Source of the DNA: Centipeda infelix ATCC 43532
Lineage (GTDB): Bacteria > Bacillota > Negativicutes > Selenomonadales > Selenomonadaceae
Assembly (NCBI RefSeq): GCF_000234095.1
Contig: NZ_JH376798.1
Location: 456,516 to 520,515 of the forward strand
Direction of reading: 5' to 3'
DNA length: 64,000 nucleotides
The translations under genes and the position numbers were made by a program. The notes below the pieces were generated by a model. That model was not told the origin of the DNA, ran no database searches, and was given only the letters and a program-made list of their open reading frames with translations. Position 1 is the stretch's first letter; the number at the start of each line of letters is the position of its first letter. Positions 41,991-53,410 of this stretch are shown here, in pieces.

Positions 41991-44900
41991 GTGAGCAGTA
42001 TCTTCAAAAAGTTCAAGTATTTGATTCCTACGTCGGAGCTTGCGGGCGGTCATGCAGAGATGCATGAAGGCGGGCGCACATGGGAGAATATGTACCGCGA
42101 CCGCTGGTCGTTCGACAAGACGGTCCGCACGACGCACGGGGTCAACTGCACGGGCTCGTGCAGCTGGAACGTCCACGTCAAGAACGGCATTGTGGCGTGG
42201 GAGAATCAGGCGACCGACTATCCGGAGACAGCGCCGGATATGCCGGACTTCGAGCCGCGCGGCTGTCCGCGCGGGACGACGTTCTCGTGGTATCTCTACA
42301 GTCCGCACCGTGTGAAGTACCCGTACATGCGCGGGGAACTCGCGGCTCTTTGGCGTGAGGCGCGTGCGGCGCATCCGAACGCGTACGAGGCGTGGAAGAG
42401 CATCGCCTCCGATCCCGCAAAGAAAAAGAAGTACAAGCAGGCGCGCGGCATGGGTGGCTTTGTGCGCTCGAACTGGCAGGAGGTCAGCGAGCTGATCGCC
42501 GCCTCCGTGCTCTACACGGCGTACACGTATGGCTCCGACCGTATCTTTGGGTTTTCCGTTATCCCGGCGATGTCGATGCTGAGCTATGCGGCGGGTATTC
42601 GTTTTATCCAGATGATGGGCGGCGTCGGGCTCTCGTTTTACGACTGGTACGCCGACCTGCCGCCAGCGAGCCCGCAGATCTGGGGCGAGCAGACGGACGT
42701 GCCCGAGTCGAGCGACTGGTACAATGCGGGCTACCTCATCACATGGGGGTCGAACGTGCCGCTCACGCGTACGCCGGATGCACACTTTATGGCGGAGGTG
42801 CGCTACAAGGGTACCAAGGTCGTGTCGATTGCGCCCGACTATGCCGAGTCCTCGATGTTTGCGGATACGTGGATCCCGCTCAAGGTGGGCAGCGACTCGG
42901 CAATGGCGATGGCGATGGGTCACGTCATCCTGAAGGAGTACTACGTCGACAAGACGACCCCGTTCTTCCTCGAATACACGCGCAAATATACGGACTTCCC
43001 GTTCCTCGTGCGCATCGAAAAGCGGGAGGATGGCACGTACGTCCCCGGGCGTATGCTCTCCTCACGCGATATGGGACGCGACGAAAAGCACGCGGACTTC
43101 CGCTACTACGTCGTGGACGACAAGACGGGCGAGATCGTCATTCCGAACGGCACGCTCGGCGAGCGTTGGAGCGATCAGGAGAAGTGGAACATCCGCGAGG
43201 AGAACCGCGACACGGGCGCAGAGATCTGCCCGCGCCTCTCCGTCTGGAACGAAAAGACGGGGACGGTGGAGGTCGAGCTGCCGTACTTCGGCAACGACCG
43301 CGCCAAGCGTACGCTGACGCGCGCCCTTCCCGTGCGCAGTGTCAAGACGGCGGACGGCGAGGTGCTCGTCACGACAGTCTACGATCTCACGCTTGCGAAC
43401 TATGCGATTGACCGCGGCATCGGCGGCGAGAGCGCAGGCTCGTACGAGGACGACACGCCGTATACGCCCGCATGGCAGGAGAAGTACACGGGCATTGCGC
43501 CCGATCTCGTCATCAAGACGGCACGCGAGATCGCGGATAACGCCATCAAGACGAACGGCAGAACAATGATTATCATGGGCGGCGGCATCAACCACTGGTT
43601 CCACGCGGATGCCGTCTACCGCACGATCATCAACCTCCTGCTCTTTACGGGCTGCGAGGGGCGCAACGGCGGCGGCTGGGCGCACTACGTCGGACAGGAG
43701 AAGCTCCGTCCGAATGAGGGCTGGGCGCGCATTATGAGCGGCTCGGACTGGCAGGCACCGCCGAAGCTGCTCAACTCCACCTCGTTCTACTACTTCGCGA
43801 CCGACCAGTGGCGCAGCGACGAGATCCAGACGGATGCGATTACGGCGGCAAATGAGCCGGCGCGTTACAACCACGCGGCAGACTATGCTGTCATGGCGGC
43901 GCGCCTCGGTTGGGCACCGTCCTATCCAACGTTCAACCGCGGCTCGAACGACATCGCTGCAGATGCAAAGGCGGCGGGCTTCGAGGGTGCGGACGGCATC
44001 AAGAACTACATCGTGAAGAGCCTGAAGGACAAGAGCCTGCAGTTCGCATGGGAGGATCCCGATGCGCCGGAGAATTTCCCGCGCAACCTCTTTGTCTGGC
44101 GCTGCAACCTGCTCGGCTCGTCCGCGAAGGGCAACGACTACTTCCTCAAGTATCTCCTCGGCACGGAGAACAGCATCTTCCAGGAGGAGGACTGTGCGAC
44201 GCGCCCGCAGGAGGTCAAGTGGCGCGAGAAGGAGGAGCTGGAGAAGCCGGGCGGCGCGCTCGAGGGCAAGCTCGACCTCCTCGTTGCGCTCGACTTCCGC
44301 ATGGCGGGCAACGCGCTCTACTCCGACATCGTGCTGCCGACGGCGACATGGTACGAGAAGACGGATCTTTCCTCGACGGATATGCATCCCTTCGTCCATC
44401 CCTTCCAGCCCGCAGTCGACCCGCTCTGGGAGTCGCGCACGGACTGGGACATCTACCGCACACTGGCACAGGCAGTCTCGCAGGTGGCAAAGGACGCAAA
44501 GCTCACGCCGTACACGAACATCGCCGCGACTCCGCTCGGGCATGACAGTGAGGCGGAGATCGCGCAGCCGGACGGTGTCGTGCGTGACTGGAGCAAGGGC
44601 GAGTGCGAGCCGATCCCCGGCAAGACGATGCCGAACATCGCGTCCAACACCATCGACTATACGAAGCTCTATGAGAAGTGGATTGCCCTCGGCCCGAATG
44701 CGGGCGGCAAGACGGCGAGCCACGGCAATACGTGGGACTCGGCGGAGGACTACGAGGAGATCCGACAGCGCAACGGCATCATCCAGAACAAGGATTATGT
44801 GTCCTACGGCTGCCCCTCGATCTATGAGGCGCGGCAGGCGATTGATGCAGTGCTTGGAATGTCCCCGACCACCTGCGGCAGGACGGCAGTCCGCGCATGG

Positions 44901-45686
44901 GAGGCGGTCGAAAAGCGCACGGGTCTCGACAACCTCGTGAAGCTCGCGAAGGATCGCGAGGACGAGCGGTTTACTTACGATCAGGTCATTGCGCAGCCGC
45001 GTGAGACGATCACGGCACCGACCTTTACGGGCAGCAATCAGAACCGCCGCTATACCCCCTTTACGAACAACGTGGAGGAACTCATTCCGTTCCGCACGTT
45101 GACGGGGCGGCAGCATTTCTACATGGATCACGAGGTCATGCGCGAGTTCGGCGAGGCACAGGCGGTCTACCGTCCGATCCTCGACTTCCGTCCGATGAAC
45201 AAGTCGCTGAACGGCACGCAGAAGGAAATTACGCTGAAGTACCTCACGCCCCACAACAAGTGGAGCACGCACAGTATGTACTTCGATGCGCAGCAGATGC
45301 TCACGATGTTCCGCGGCGGGCAGAGTGTCTGGATGAGCGAAAAGGATGCGGCGGAGATCGGCGTGAAGGACAACGACTGGATCGAGCTCTACAACCGCAA
45401 CGGTGTCGTCGCCTCGCGCGTCGTCGTCTCGCCGCGTATCCCGCATGGTGCCGTGTTCATGCACCACGCGCAGGATCGCCACATCAACGTGCCGGGCTCG
45501 AAGATCTCGGGCACGCGCGCGGGCACGCACAACACGCCGACGCACATCCACATCAAGCCCACCCACCTCATTGGCGGCTACGGGCAGCTCAGCTACGGTT
45601 TCAACTACTACGGCCCGACGGGCAATCAGCGCGACTCGTACGTCGTCGTGCGGCGCATGGAGGAGGTAGATTGGCTTGAAGATTAA
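41991..45686 (+). CDS. narG: Respiratory nitrate reductase alpha subunit
   Basis: The 1231-residue catalytic subunit with Mo-bis-MGD and the FS0 iron-sulfur cluster. The N-terminal cluster motif is THGVNCTGSCSWNVHVKNG followed by RGCPRGTTFSWYLYSPHR; NarG uses one His and three Cys there, and all are visible. SSDWYNAGYLITWGSNVP contains the segment with the Mo-ligating aspartate. GGGINHWFHADA, KGNDYFLKYLLGT and the C-terminal HHAQDRHINVPGSK are typical. No twin-arginine signal is present, so the active site should face the cytoplasm. It is the first gene of narGHJI and overlaps narH by 11 bases. Confidence 0.97.
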   Translation: MSSIFKKFKYLIPTSELAGGHAEMHEGGRTWENMYRDRWSFDKTVRTTHGVNCTGSCSWNVHVKNGIVAWENQATDYPETAPDMPDFEPRGCPRGTTFSWYLYSPHRVKYPYMRGELAALWREARAAHPNAYEAWKSIASDPAKKKKYKQARGMGGFVRSNWQEVSELIAASVLYTAYTYGSDRIFGFSVIPAMSMLSYAAGIRFIQMMGGVGLSFYDWYADLPPASPQIWGEQTDVPESSDWYNAGYLITWGSNVPLTRTPDAHFMAEVRYKGTKVVSIAPDYAESSMFADTWIPLKVGSDSAMAMAMGHVILKEYYVDKTTPFFLEYTRKYTDFPFLVRIEKREDGTYVPGRMLSSRDMGRDEKHADFRYYVVDDKTGEIVIPNGTLGERWSDQEKWNIREENRDTGAEICPRLSVWNEKTGTVEVELPYFGNDRAKRTLTRALPVRSVKTADGEVLVTTVYDLTLANYAIDRGIGGESAGSYEDDTPYTPAWQEKYTGIAPDLVIKTAREIADNAIKTNGRTMIIMGGGINHWFHADAVYRTIINLLLFTGCEGRNGGGWAHYVGQEKLRPNEGWARIMSGSDWQAPPKLLNSTSFYYFATDQWRSDEIQTDAITAANEPARYNHAADYAVMAARLGWAPSYPTFNRGSNDIAADAKAAGFEGADGIKNYIVKSLKDKSLQFAWEDPDAPENFPRNLFVWRCNLLGSSAKGNDYFLKYLLGTENSIFQEEDCATRPQEVKWREKEELEKPGGALEGKLDLLVALDFRMAGNALYSDIVLPTATWYEKTDLSSTDMHPFVHPFQPAVDPLWESRTDWDIYRTLAQAVSQVAKDAKLTPYTNIAATPLGHDSEAEIAQPDGVVRDWSKGECEPIPGKTMPNIASNTIDYTKLYEKWIALGPNAGGKTASHGNTWDSAEDYEEIRQRNGIIQNKDYVSYGCPSIYEARQAIDAVLGMSPTTCGRTAVRAWEAVEKRTGLDNLVKLAKDREDERFTYDQVIAQPRETITAPTFTGSNQNRRYTPFTNNVEELIPFRTLTGRQHFYMDHEVMREFGEAQAVYRPILDFRPMNKSLNGTQKEITLKYLTPHNKWSTHSMYFDAQQMLTMFRGGQSVWMSEKDAAEIGVKDNDWIELYNRNGVVASRVVVSPRIPHGAVFMHHAQDRHINVPGSKISGTRAGTHNTPTHIHIKPTHLIGGYGQLSYGFNYYGPTGNQRDSYVVVRRMEEVDWLED

Positions 45687-47097
45687 AGCACAGATTGCGA
45701 TGGTCATGAATCTGGACAAGTGCATTGGCTGTCACACGTGCTCCATCCTTTGCAAAAATGTTTGGACGAACCGACGCGGCGCAGAGTATATGTATTTCAA
45801 CAACGTCGAGACCAAACCTGGCATCGGCTATCCGAAGCAGTGGGAGAACCAGGAGAAGTGGAAGGGCGGCTGGGAGCTGAAGGATGGCAAGCTCGGCCTC
45901 AGAACAGGCGGCATGATGACGCGTCTGGCGAAGCTGTTCTACCATCCGCAGCAGCCCGAGATGGACGACTACTATGAGCCGTGGACGTACGACTATGAGA
46001 CGCTGATTCACACGAAGCGGCGCAACCATCAGCCGGTTGCACGTCCGCGCTCGCTGATTACGCAGAAGCGCATGGAGATCAAGTGGGGGCCGAACTGGGA
46101 GGACGACCTCGCAGACGGACAGTCCGCACGCAAGGACTACAACCTCAGCAAGATGGGACAGGAGATCACGCTCGAGTTCCACGACATCTTCATGAAGCAT
46201 CTGCCGCGTCTCTGCAACCACTGCCTCAACCCCGCGTGCGTTGCGGCGTGCCCCTCGGGCGCGATCTACAAGCGCGACGAGGACGGCGTGGTGCTCATTT
46301 CGCAGGATGGCTGCCGCGGCTGGCGGCACTGCGTCCCGTCCTGCCCGTACAAGAAGATCTACTACAACTGGGAGACGAACAAGGCGGAGAAGTGCACGTT
46401 CTGCTTCCCGCGCCTTGAGAACGGTCTGCCGACCGTGTGCAGTGACGGCTGTGTCGGCCGTATGCGCTACATCGGTGTTCTGCTCTACGATGCGGACAAG
46501 GTTAAGGCGGCGGCATCCACGCCCGATCCGAAGGATATTTACAAGGCATACCTCGGTGCGCTCTGCGACCCGAACGATCCCGCGACCGTTGCGGCGGCAC
46601 AGGCAGCGGGCATCCCCGACCGCTGGATCCGTGCGGCGCAGAACTCGCCGTCGTACAAGCTGATCGCCGAGTGGCAGCTCGCATTCCCGCTCCATCCGGA
46701 GTACCGCACGCTGCCGAATGTCTGGTACGTACCGCCCCTCAGCCCGATTGCACGACGCGTGGAGGAGAAGGTCTTCTTCCCCGGTGCGGCGGAGATGCGT
46801 ATTCCTGTCGCCTACCTCGCGCAGCTGCTGACGGCGGGGGATGAGGCTGCGATCGAGCGCGTCCTGCGCGTCCTGCTCGAACTGCGTGCCGTCATGCGGA
46901 CAAAGCAGACGGGCGAGGAACTGCCGGCGAACCTTACGCACGATATTGAGACGTATGAGGCGATGTACCGCCTCCTCGGCATTGCCAAGCGCCGCGATCG
47001 CTTCAACATCCCCGCAGGTCTGCAGGATGTTACGCACGAGAAGCTGCGTGAACTGCAGGGCTCGGTCGGCTATGCCTGTCCCGGAGGGTGCTGCTGA
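45676..47097 (+). CDS. narH: Respiratory nitrate reductase beta subunit
   Basis: The 473-residue electron-transfer subunit with four iron-sulfur clusters. The cysteine groups are CIGCHTCSILCKN, CNHCLNPACVAACPSG, CRGWRHCVPSCPY and KCTFCFPRLENG plus CSDGCVGRMR. The third group has Trp in place of one Cys, as in E. coli NarH, giving the [3Fe-4S] cluster. It starts with TTG, with AGGAGGT eight bases upstream inside the end of narG. Confidence 0.97.
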   Translation: MKIKAQIAMVMNLDKCIGCHTCSILCKNVWTNRRGAEYMYFNNVETKPGIGYPKQWENQEKWKGGWELKDGKLGLRTGGMMTRLAKLFYHPQQPEMDDYYEPWTYDYETLIHTKRRNHQPVARPRSLITQKRMEIKWGPNWEDDLADGQSARKDYNLSKMGQEITLEFHDIFMKHLPRLCNHCLNPACVAACPSGAIYKRDEDGVVLISQDGCRGWRHCVPSCPYKKIYYNWETNKAEKCTFCFPRLENGLPTVCSDGCVGRMRYIGVLLYDADKVKAAASTPDPKDIYKAYLGALCDPNDPATVAAAQAAGIPDRWIRAAQNSPSYKLIAEWQLAFPLHPEYRTLPNVWYVPPLSPIARRVEEKVFFPGAAEMRIPVAYLAQLLTAGDEAAIERVLRVLLELRAVMRTKQTGEELPANLTHDIETYEAMYRLLGIAKRRDRFNIPAGLQDVTHEKLRELQGSVGYACPGGCC

Positions 47098-47627
47098 TGG
47101 ATACGAACCGCATTCAGACACCGCTCCTCCTCACCTCCTATCTGTTCGAGTATCCCTCGGAAACGTGGTGGGAGAGTGTTCCCACCCATGCAGCAGCGGT
47201 CGCGGATGTCGAGCGTCCGCAGTCGCGCGAGGTCTTCGAGGAGTTCTTCGGCTACATCGGAGAGAGCGACCGGCAGGAGTTCGAGGATGCCTATGTGCGT
47301 GCCTTTGACTTCTCGCAAAACACGAACCTCTATCTCACGACGCACAACCGCACGGATTTCGGCAAGCAGTCCGAGGAGATGCTCGCATACAAGCAGCTCT
47401 TTCTCGATGCGGGCTATGATCTCGACCACGAACTGCCCGACTACCTGCCCGCGATCCTCGAGCTCGCGGCGGCGGTGTCCGACAGGGAGGCTCTGCACAT
47501 CCTGACCGAGGTGCGTCCGAAACTGGAACTGCTGCGCGACCGTCTGATCGAGGCGAAGCTGCCCTACGCATTTCTCCTCGATGTCGTGCTCACGGAGGCG
47601 GCGGGCCTTGAAGGGAGGACAGCATAA
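47097..47627 (+). CDS. narJ: Nitrate reductase assembly chaperone
   Basis: A 176-residue helical chaperone (TorD/NarJ superfamily) that inserts the molybdenum cofactor into NarG and is not part of the finished enzyme. LLTSYLFEYPSETWW opens the protein, and AFDFSQNTNLYLTTHNRTDFGKQ, in blocks, is typical. The ATG overlaps the narH stop (TGATG) and has GGAGGG upstream. Confidence 0.93.
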   Translation: MDTNRIQTPLLLTSYLFEYPSETWWESVPTHAAAVADVERPQSREVFEEFFGYIGESDRQEFEDAYVRAFDFSQNTNLYLTTHNRTDFGKQSEEMLAYKQLFLDAGYDLDHELPDYLPAILELAAAVSDREALHILTEVRPKLELLRDRLIEAKLPYAFLLDVVLTEAAGLEGRTA

Positions 47628-48292
47628 TGAAACAATTCGCATGGGGCATCCTGCCCTACATCGCGTTCACGTTCCTCATCGTGGGGACGATCGTGCGCTA
47701 CACCGTCTTTGAGCGGAACTGGACGACGAAGTCCAGTCAGTTCCTCTCCAAGAGCGACCTGAAGATCGCAGGCCCGATGTTCCACCTCGGCCTCGTCATG
47801 GCACTCGGCGGCCACATCATTGGCGTGCTTATCCCGAAGTTTATGACCGAGGCGGCGGGCATCAACGAGCACCTTTACCACATGATCGCGCTCGGCGGCG
47901 GTGCGCCCGCAGGCGTACTCTTCTTCGGGGGGTTCATTCTGCTCCTCATCCGCCGTTTTGGCAAAGACCGCATGGCGGTCAACACGTCGATGATGGACAA
48001 GTGGCTCTATCTGTTCCTCTTCCTTGCGATCTTCTCTGGCTGTGCGTCCACGACGCTGAACGCCGTGCAGGGCGGCTTTGACTATCGCGAGACCATCTCG
48101 CCGTGGTTCCGCTCGGTTCTCGCGCTCAGCCCCGAGATCGACTACATGGAGAACGTGCCGCTTATGTTCCGTATCCATATGTTCTCGTGGATGGCGGTCG
48201 CGTTCCTCTTTCCATTCTCGCGTCTCGTCCACTGCCTCAGCGCACCCTTTGAGTACCTCGTGCGCAGCCCGATCATCTATCGGAAGAAGTAA
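47627..48292 (+). CDS. narI: Respiratory nitrate reductase gamma subunit (cytochrome b)
   Basis: A 221-residue membrane subunit with five hydrophobic helices that takes electrons from quinol. Two haems are held by H53 and H63 (MFHLGLVMALGGHII) and by H184 and H202 (FRIHMFSW, RLVHCLSAPF), matching the E. coli ligands. It overlaps the narJ stop by one base (TAATG). No nitrate transporter follows. Confidence 0.95.
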   Translation: MKQFAWGILPYIAFTFLIVGTIVRYTVFERNWTTKSSQFLSKSDLKIAGPMFHLGLVMALGGHIIGVLIPKFMTEAAGINEHLYHMIALGGGAPAGVLFFGGFILLLIRRFGKDRMAVNTSMMDKWLYLFLFLAIFSGCASTTLNAVQGGFDYRETISPWFRSVLALSPEIDYMENVPLMFRIHMFSWMAVAFLFPFSRLVHCLSAPFEYLVRSPIIYRKK

Positions 48293-48301
48293 GATTGTCT
48301 T

Positions 48302-48336
48302 GAATGTCGCTGCAGAAATGTGGCGGCATTCTTTTA
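48302..48336 (+). terminator. Terminator of narGHJI
   Basis: AATGTCGC and GCGGCATT form a stem with one G-U pair, followed by CTTTTATTT. It is moderate in strength. Confidence 0.65.
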
Positions 48337-48406
48337 TTTGACCAATGTGGAAGAATTATCTATAATAAAAAGGATTATTAAGAGAGCAGAAAGGATGGAA
48401 TGAGCG

Positions 48407-48700
48407 ATGAGCGAGACGAATGTAGGGGAAATGATTCGTTCGATGAGCGAGCAGCGCGTGGAGGGGATGCGCGCTGCTTTTGAGGCGGATCTTATGGCGG
48501 CGTTTGAAAAGGGAAAAGAGGCCGGCAAGGCGGAGGGGATCAGCGAAGGCGAGTTCCGCGGGCGCAAGCAGGGCGTGATCCGTGTCGCGATGAACTGTCT
48601 GCGTGCGGGAATCGACCTTGAGACGGCGGCAAAGGCTGCAGAACTGCCCGTGCCGATCATCCGCAAGCTTGCGCAGGACAACGGCATCGAGCTAGCATAA
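48407..48700 (+). CDS. Short Rpn/transposase-tail-like protein
   Basis: A 97-residue protein resembling only the C-terminal tail of Rpn-family (PD-(D/E)XK) nuclease-like transposases: a Gly/Glu/Lys linker (FEKGKEAGKAEGISEGEFRG) followed by RVAMNCLRAGIDLETAAKAAELP. The nuclease domain is missing. There is an ATG with an AAAGGATGG region upstream, and the codon bias is normal. It could be a decayed remnant or a small gene that has kept the tail; I cannot tell which. It sits in a gap between narI and the GH1 gene. Confidence 0.6.
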   Translation: MSETNVGEMIRSMSEQRVEGMRAAFEADLMAAFEKGKEAGKAEGISEGEFRGRKQGVIRVAMNCLRAGIDLETAAKAAELPVPIIRKLAQDNGIELA

Positions 48701-48714
48701 CACGACGCATGTGA

Positions 48715-50220
<1,506 letters not shown>

Positions 50221-50288
50221 CGCATCACGCTCGAAGTTCGAATTGCAGGCGGAACAATCCTATCGATTCATGCGTGGAGCTGACATTG

Positions 50289-50330
50289 GGGTGCTGCTGT
50301 ACGTTTCTTTCGTGCAGCAGTGCCTTTTTC
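50289..50330 (+). terminator. Terminator between the GH1 and DUF389 genes
   Basis: GGTGCTGCTGTACG and CGTGCAGCAGTGCC form a stem (with several G-U pairs) around TTTCTTT, followed by TTTTTC. Confidence 0.75.
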
Positions 50331-50346
50331 TTAGGAGATGATTTGT

Positions 50347-51717
50347 TTGATTTGGGATAAGCTAAAAGATTTTTTTGACCTGCATGGAGACATTGCATCA
50401 CTACAGGAAATTACAGAGCGAATCAATGCCGGCGTGCAGTTTCGGGGGACGAATCTCAGCGTCCTGATACTGGCGATCTTCATTGCCTCCATCGGCCTCA
50501 ATATGAACAGCACTGCCGTCGTCATCGGCGCGATGCTGATCTCTCCGCTGATGGGGTCAATCCTTGGGATTGGCTATGGCCTTGCCCGTTATGACAGCAC
50601 ATATATCCGTTCCAGTGCGGGAAGTCTGCTCGCTCAAGTGATCATTTCGGTTGCCACATCGACGCTTTATTTTTTCCTCACACCGATCGATGCCCCTTCG
50701 TCGGAGCTGCTTGCACGGACATCGCCGACCATCTGGGATGTTTTGATCGCGGTCTTTGGCGGCCTCGCGGGCATCATCGGGGTAACCCGCAAAGCGGGCG
50801 GGAATGTCATCCCCGGTGTTGCGATTGCGACGGCTCTTATGCCTCCTCTCTGTACCGCAGGATATGGCATTGCGACGGGCGTGACGGCGTACACCGTGGG
50901 GGCACTCTATCTGTTCTTTATCAACAGTTTCTTTATCTGTCTGACGGCATTTGTGGTTCTCCAAATCATTGATATCCCCTCGAAGATTGCGCGGGATTCT
51001 GTTGAATTTTCAAGACAGAAACGCTATTTGCTGACGGCTGCCATACTTGTCACTCTGCCCAGCTGTTTTTTTGCGTATCAGAGCGTGCAGGAAAATCTGG
51101 AGAACGCGCAGGCGAAGATTTATATCGAGGAGAACTTCAAAGCACCGCCCCATTTGGCAATCTCCTATACGTTGGACAACGAGAAGAAAATACTGACGGT
51201 ATTTACGATTGCCGGAATATCAGAGGATGACTTGGTGGCATTGACGGAGAAACTGCATGAAAAGGCACACCTCAGGCCGTTCCAGTTGGAGGTCTTTTCC
51301 GCCGAAACGGTGGAAGAGCGGGAAAAGATGGAGGCGATGATCGATCAAAGACTCAGTGAGGTTGAAAAAAGAGCCATTCCCTCTGTGCAGGAACAGCAGA
51401 CCGTGACCGCACTCAAGTCTGCCCGCGAGGAAAGCGAGAAACAGGGCTCTTACATATTGGACTGGAATCGTGAGGCACGCATCGTATTTCCGCAAATCTC
51501 CCGCATCGCCGTCGGGAGTGTGCAAGCCCCTGCTCCGGCGGCAGATAAAGCGGCTGCGCTGCATGAAACGCAAATTGCGTTCATATATCTGCAATCGGAT
51601 ATGGACGAAGCGTCGCGTGCTCGCTTGACCGAATGGATTTCGGACAAAGCAAAGAACCGTGTAGAGGTGCACTTCCTCCCCGAAGTTCCACCAGCAGAGG
51701 CAAAAAAGGGATTGTAA
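50347..51717 (+). CDS. DUF389 membrane protein
   Basis: A 456-residue protein of the DUF389/TIGR00341 family: a cytoplasmic N-terminal helix, then a hydrophobic core with FRGTNLSVLILAIFIASIGLNMNS, VVIGAMLISPLMGSILGIG, AVFGGLAGIIGVTRKAGGNVIPGVAIATALMPPLCTAGYG (in blocks) and a long soluble C-terminal part with coiled-coil character. The function of the family is not established. A TTG start at 50347 is preferred because AGGAG directly abuts the ATG at 50338. Its TAA (51715-51717) is created by the junction with the following MITE. Confidence 0.85.
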   Translation: MIWDKLKDFFDLHGDIASLQEITERINAGVQFRGTNLSVLILAIFIASIGLNMNSTAVVIGAMLISPLMGSILGIGYGLARYDSTYIRSSAGSLLAQVIISVATSTLYFFLTPIDAPSSELLARTSPTIWDVLIAVFGGLAGIIGVTRKAGGNVIPGVAIATALMPPLCTAGYGIATGVTAYTVGALYLFFINSFFICLTAFVVLQIIDIPSKIARDSVEFSRQKRYLLTAAILVTLPSCFFAYQSVQENLENAQAKIYIEENFKAPPHLAISYTLDNEKKILTVFTIAGISEDDLVALTEKLHEKAHLRPFQLEVFSAETVEEREKMEAMIDQRLSEVEKRAIPSVQEQQTVTALKSAREESEKQGSYILDWNREARIVFPQISRIAVGSVQAPAPAADKAAALHETQIAFIYLQSDMDEASRARLTEWISDKAKNRVEVHFLPEVPPAEAKKGL

Positions 51718-51877
51718 GGAATCGCTGATAAAATAGTCTCTCAGATTGGCGTAGATTTTTCGTCCTGTCAAGGAGACAAACCAGACGCATAGCCAAAGCT
51801 ATGTGGAGGATTTGTCGACAAAGAGAGGGCGAAAAAGATGCGTCAAGATGGCGGTGCTGAATTTATCAGTGCTTCCG
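51717..51877. mobile_element. MITE-like element, full-length copy
   Basis: Starts AGGAATCGCTGATAAAAT and ends GAATTTATCAGTGCTTCC, with interior AGATTGGCGTAGATTTTT and CATAGCCAAAGCTATG. It runs opposite to the 13449-13614 copy and about 90 percent of its bases match the 53411 copy by eye. It is flanked by TAA on both sides. Confidence 0.88.
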
Positions 51878-52076
51878 TAATCCGTGGCTGAGCGCACGCT
51901 ATGCACATCGTGTGAGCGAATCGGAAATAAGGAGCAAAAGTAATTGCAAACGGGATAGAAAAATTGTACGCGGAAAAAAACTTGTCACCCTTTTGAACTT
52001 TGTGATAAAATGAACAAAGTCGCGCGTGTGGCGGGCTGTGAGCCGCACGCGAATCGAATACAAAGGAGGCGCTTAC

Positions 52077-53354
52077 ATGGAAACGCTTGCCGCGATTATT
52101 TTTGTTGTGATGTATATGGTGATTGTCTCGGAGAAGATTCACCGCACGGTCGCCGCGATGATCGGCGCGGTGCTCATGATGTTGCTCGGCATCCTCTCAC
52201 AGGAGACGGCGCTGCACCACGTTGACTTTGAGACGCTCGGGCTGCTCGTCGGCATGATGGTACTCGTCGGTGTGACAAAGGAGACGGGGCTGTTCGACTA
52301 TGTGGCGATCAAGGCGGCGAAATCGGCGAAGGCGGAGCCGCGCCGCATCCTCGTCTATCTCTGTGTGATTACGGCGGTATTCTCCGCATTCCTCGACAAC
52401 GTGACCACGGTGCTCCTCATGGTGCCGGTCACGTTCAGCATTACAAAGATTCTAAGGCTCGATCCCATGCCGTATCTCCTCACGCAGATCATCGCGTCGA
52501 ACATTGGCGGCACGGCGACGCTCATCGGCGACCCGCCGAATATCATGATTGGCAGCGCAGTGAAGGAACTCACCTTCGTCATGTTCATCGAGCACCTTGC
52601 GCCGATTGCGATCATCTCGATGGTGGTAGTCATGTTCATCATGTCCGCAATCTATCGCAAGAGCCTCGTCACGACACCGGAACTGCAGGCGGAGCTGATG
52701 CAGATGGACGAGAAGGCGGCGATCACGGATCACGGTCTGCTGAAGCGCTCGCTCTTCGTGCTTGGGCTGACGATCCTCGGATTTTTCACGCACTCCTTTA
52801 CGCACATCGAGTCCTCGCTCATCGCACTCTCGGGCGGATTTCTGCTGCTCCTTCTCGCGGGCGGCAGCGAGCATCTGGTGGAAAAGGCGATGCACGCGGT
52901 TGAGTGGCCGACCATCTTCTTCTTCATCGGGCTCTTTATTGCGGTCGGTGGACTGATTGAGGTCGGCATTATAGCACAGCTCGCCGAAACGGCGGTCGAG
53001 GCGACGGGCGGAGATTTGACCGCGACGGCGTTGCTCATCCTCTGGATGAGTGCGATTATCTCGTCGGTGCTCGACAACATCCCATTCGTGGCAACGATGA
53101 TTCCGCTCATTCAGAACATGGGCGCAATGGGGATCACAAATCTTGAGCCGCTCTGGTGGTCACTCGCGCTTGGCGCGTGTCTCGGCGGCAACGGAACGCT
53201 CGTCGGCGCATCGGCGAACCTCATCGTGGCGGGCATGGCGGCGGAGCGCGGCGTGCACATCAGCTTCATCCGCTACTTCAAGATCGGTTTTCCGCTCATG
53301 ATTCTCACGATCGTCCTCTCGACGGTCTATGTCTATCTGCGGTATTTGTTGTAA
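52077..53354 (+). CDS. SLC13/ArsB-NhaD-type anion or Na+/H+ permease
   Basis: A 425-residue protein with about eleven hydrophobic helices from the ion transporter superfamily that includes ArsB, NhaD and citrate/dicarboxylate permeases. Signature segments are AFLDNVTTVLLMVPV, ASNIGGTATLIGDPPNIMIG, the mirrored SSVLDNIPFVATMIPL, and GNGTLVGASANLIVAG. The paired DN-(V/I) and GDPPN motifs suggest the NhaD/ArsB side rather than dicarboxylate carriers. The substrate is undetermined. The ATG at 52077 has AAAGGAGG upstream; the upstream in-frame ATG (52026) is in untranslated DNA. Confidence 0.85.
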   Translation: METLAAIIFVVMYMVIVSEKIHRTVAAMIGAVLMMLLGILSQETALHHVDFETLGLLVGMMVLVGVTKETGLFDYVAIKAAKSAKAEPRRILVYLCVITAVFSAFLDNVTTVLLMVPVTFSITKILRLDPMPYLLTQIIASNIGGTATLIGDPPNIMIGSAVKELTFVMFIEHLAPIAIISMVVVMFIMSAIYRKSLVTTPELQAELMQMDEKAAITDHGLLKRSLFVLGLTILGFFTHSFTHIESSLIALSGGFLLLLLAGGSEHLVEKAMHAVEWPTIFFFIGLFIAVGGLIEVGIIAQLAETAVEATGGDLTATALLILWMSAIISSVLDNIPFVATMIPLIQNMGAMGITNLEPLWWSLALGACLGGNGTLVGASANLIVAGMAAERGVHISFIRYFKIGFPLMILTIVLSTVYVYLRYLL

Positions 53355-53410
53355 ATCATTGGCAGGAAAAAGCGCATACAAGGGCGAATCAATTTTATAG
53401 AGAAATTGTG

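Noticed and set aside
43062-45725. An 887-codon open frame opposite narG.
   Set aside because: narG matches its family end to end; the opposite frame is a by-product of GC-rich codon bias.
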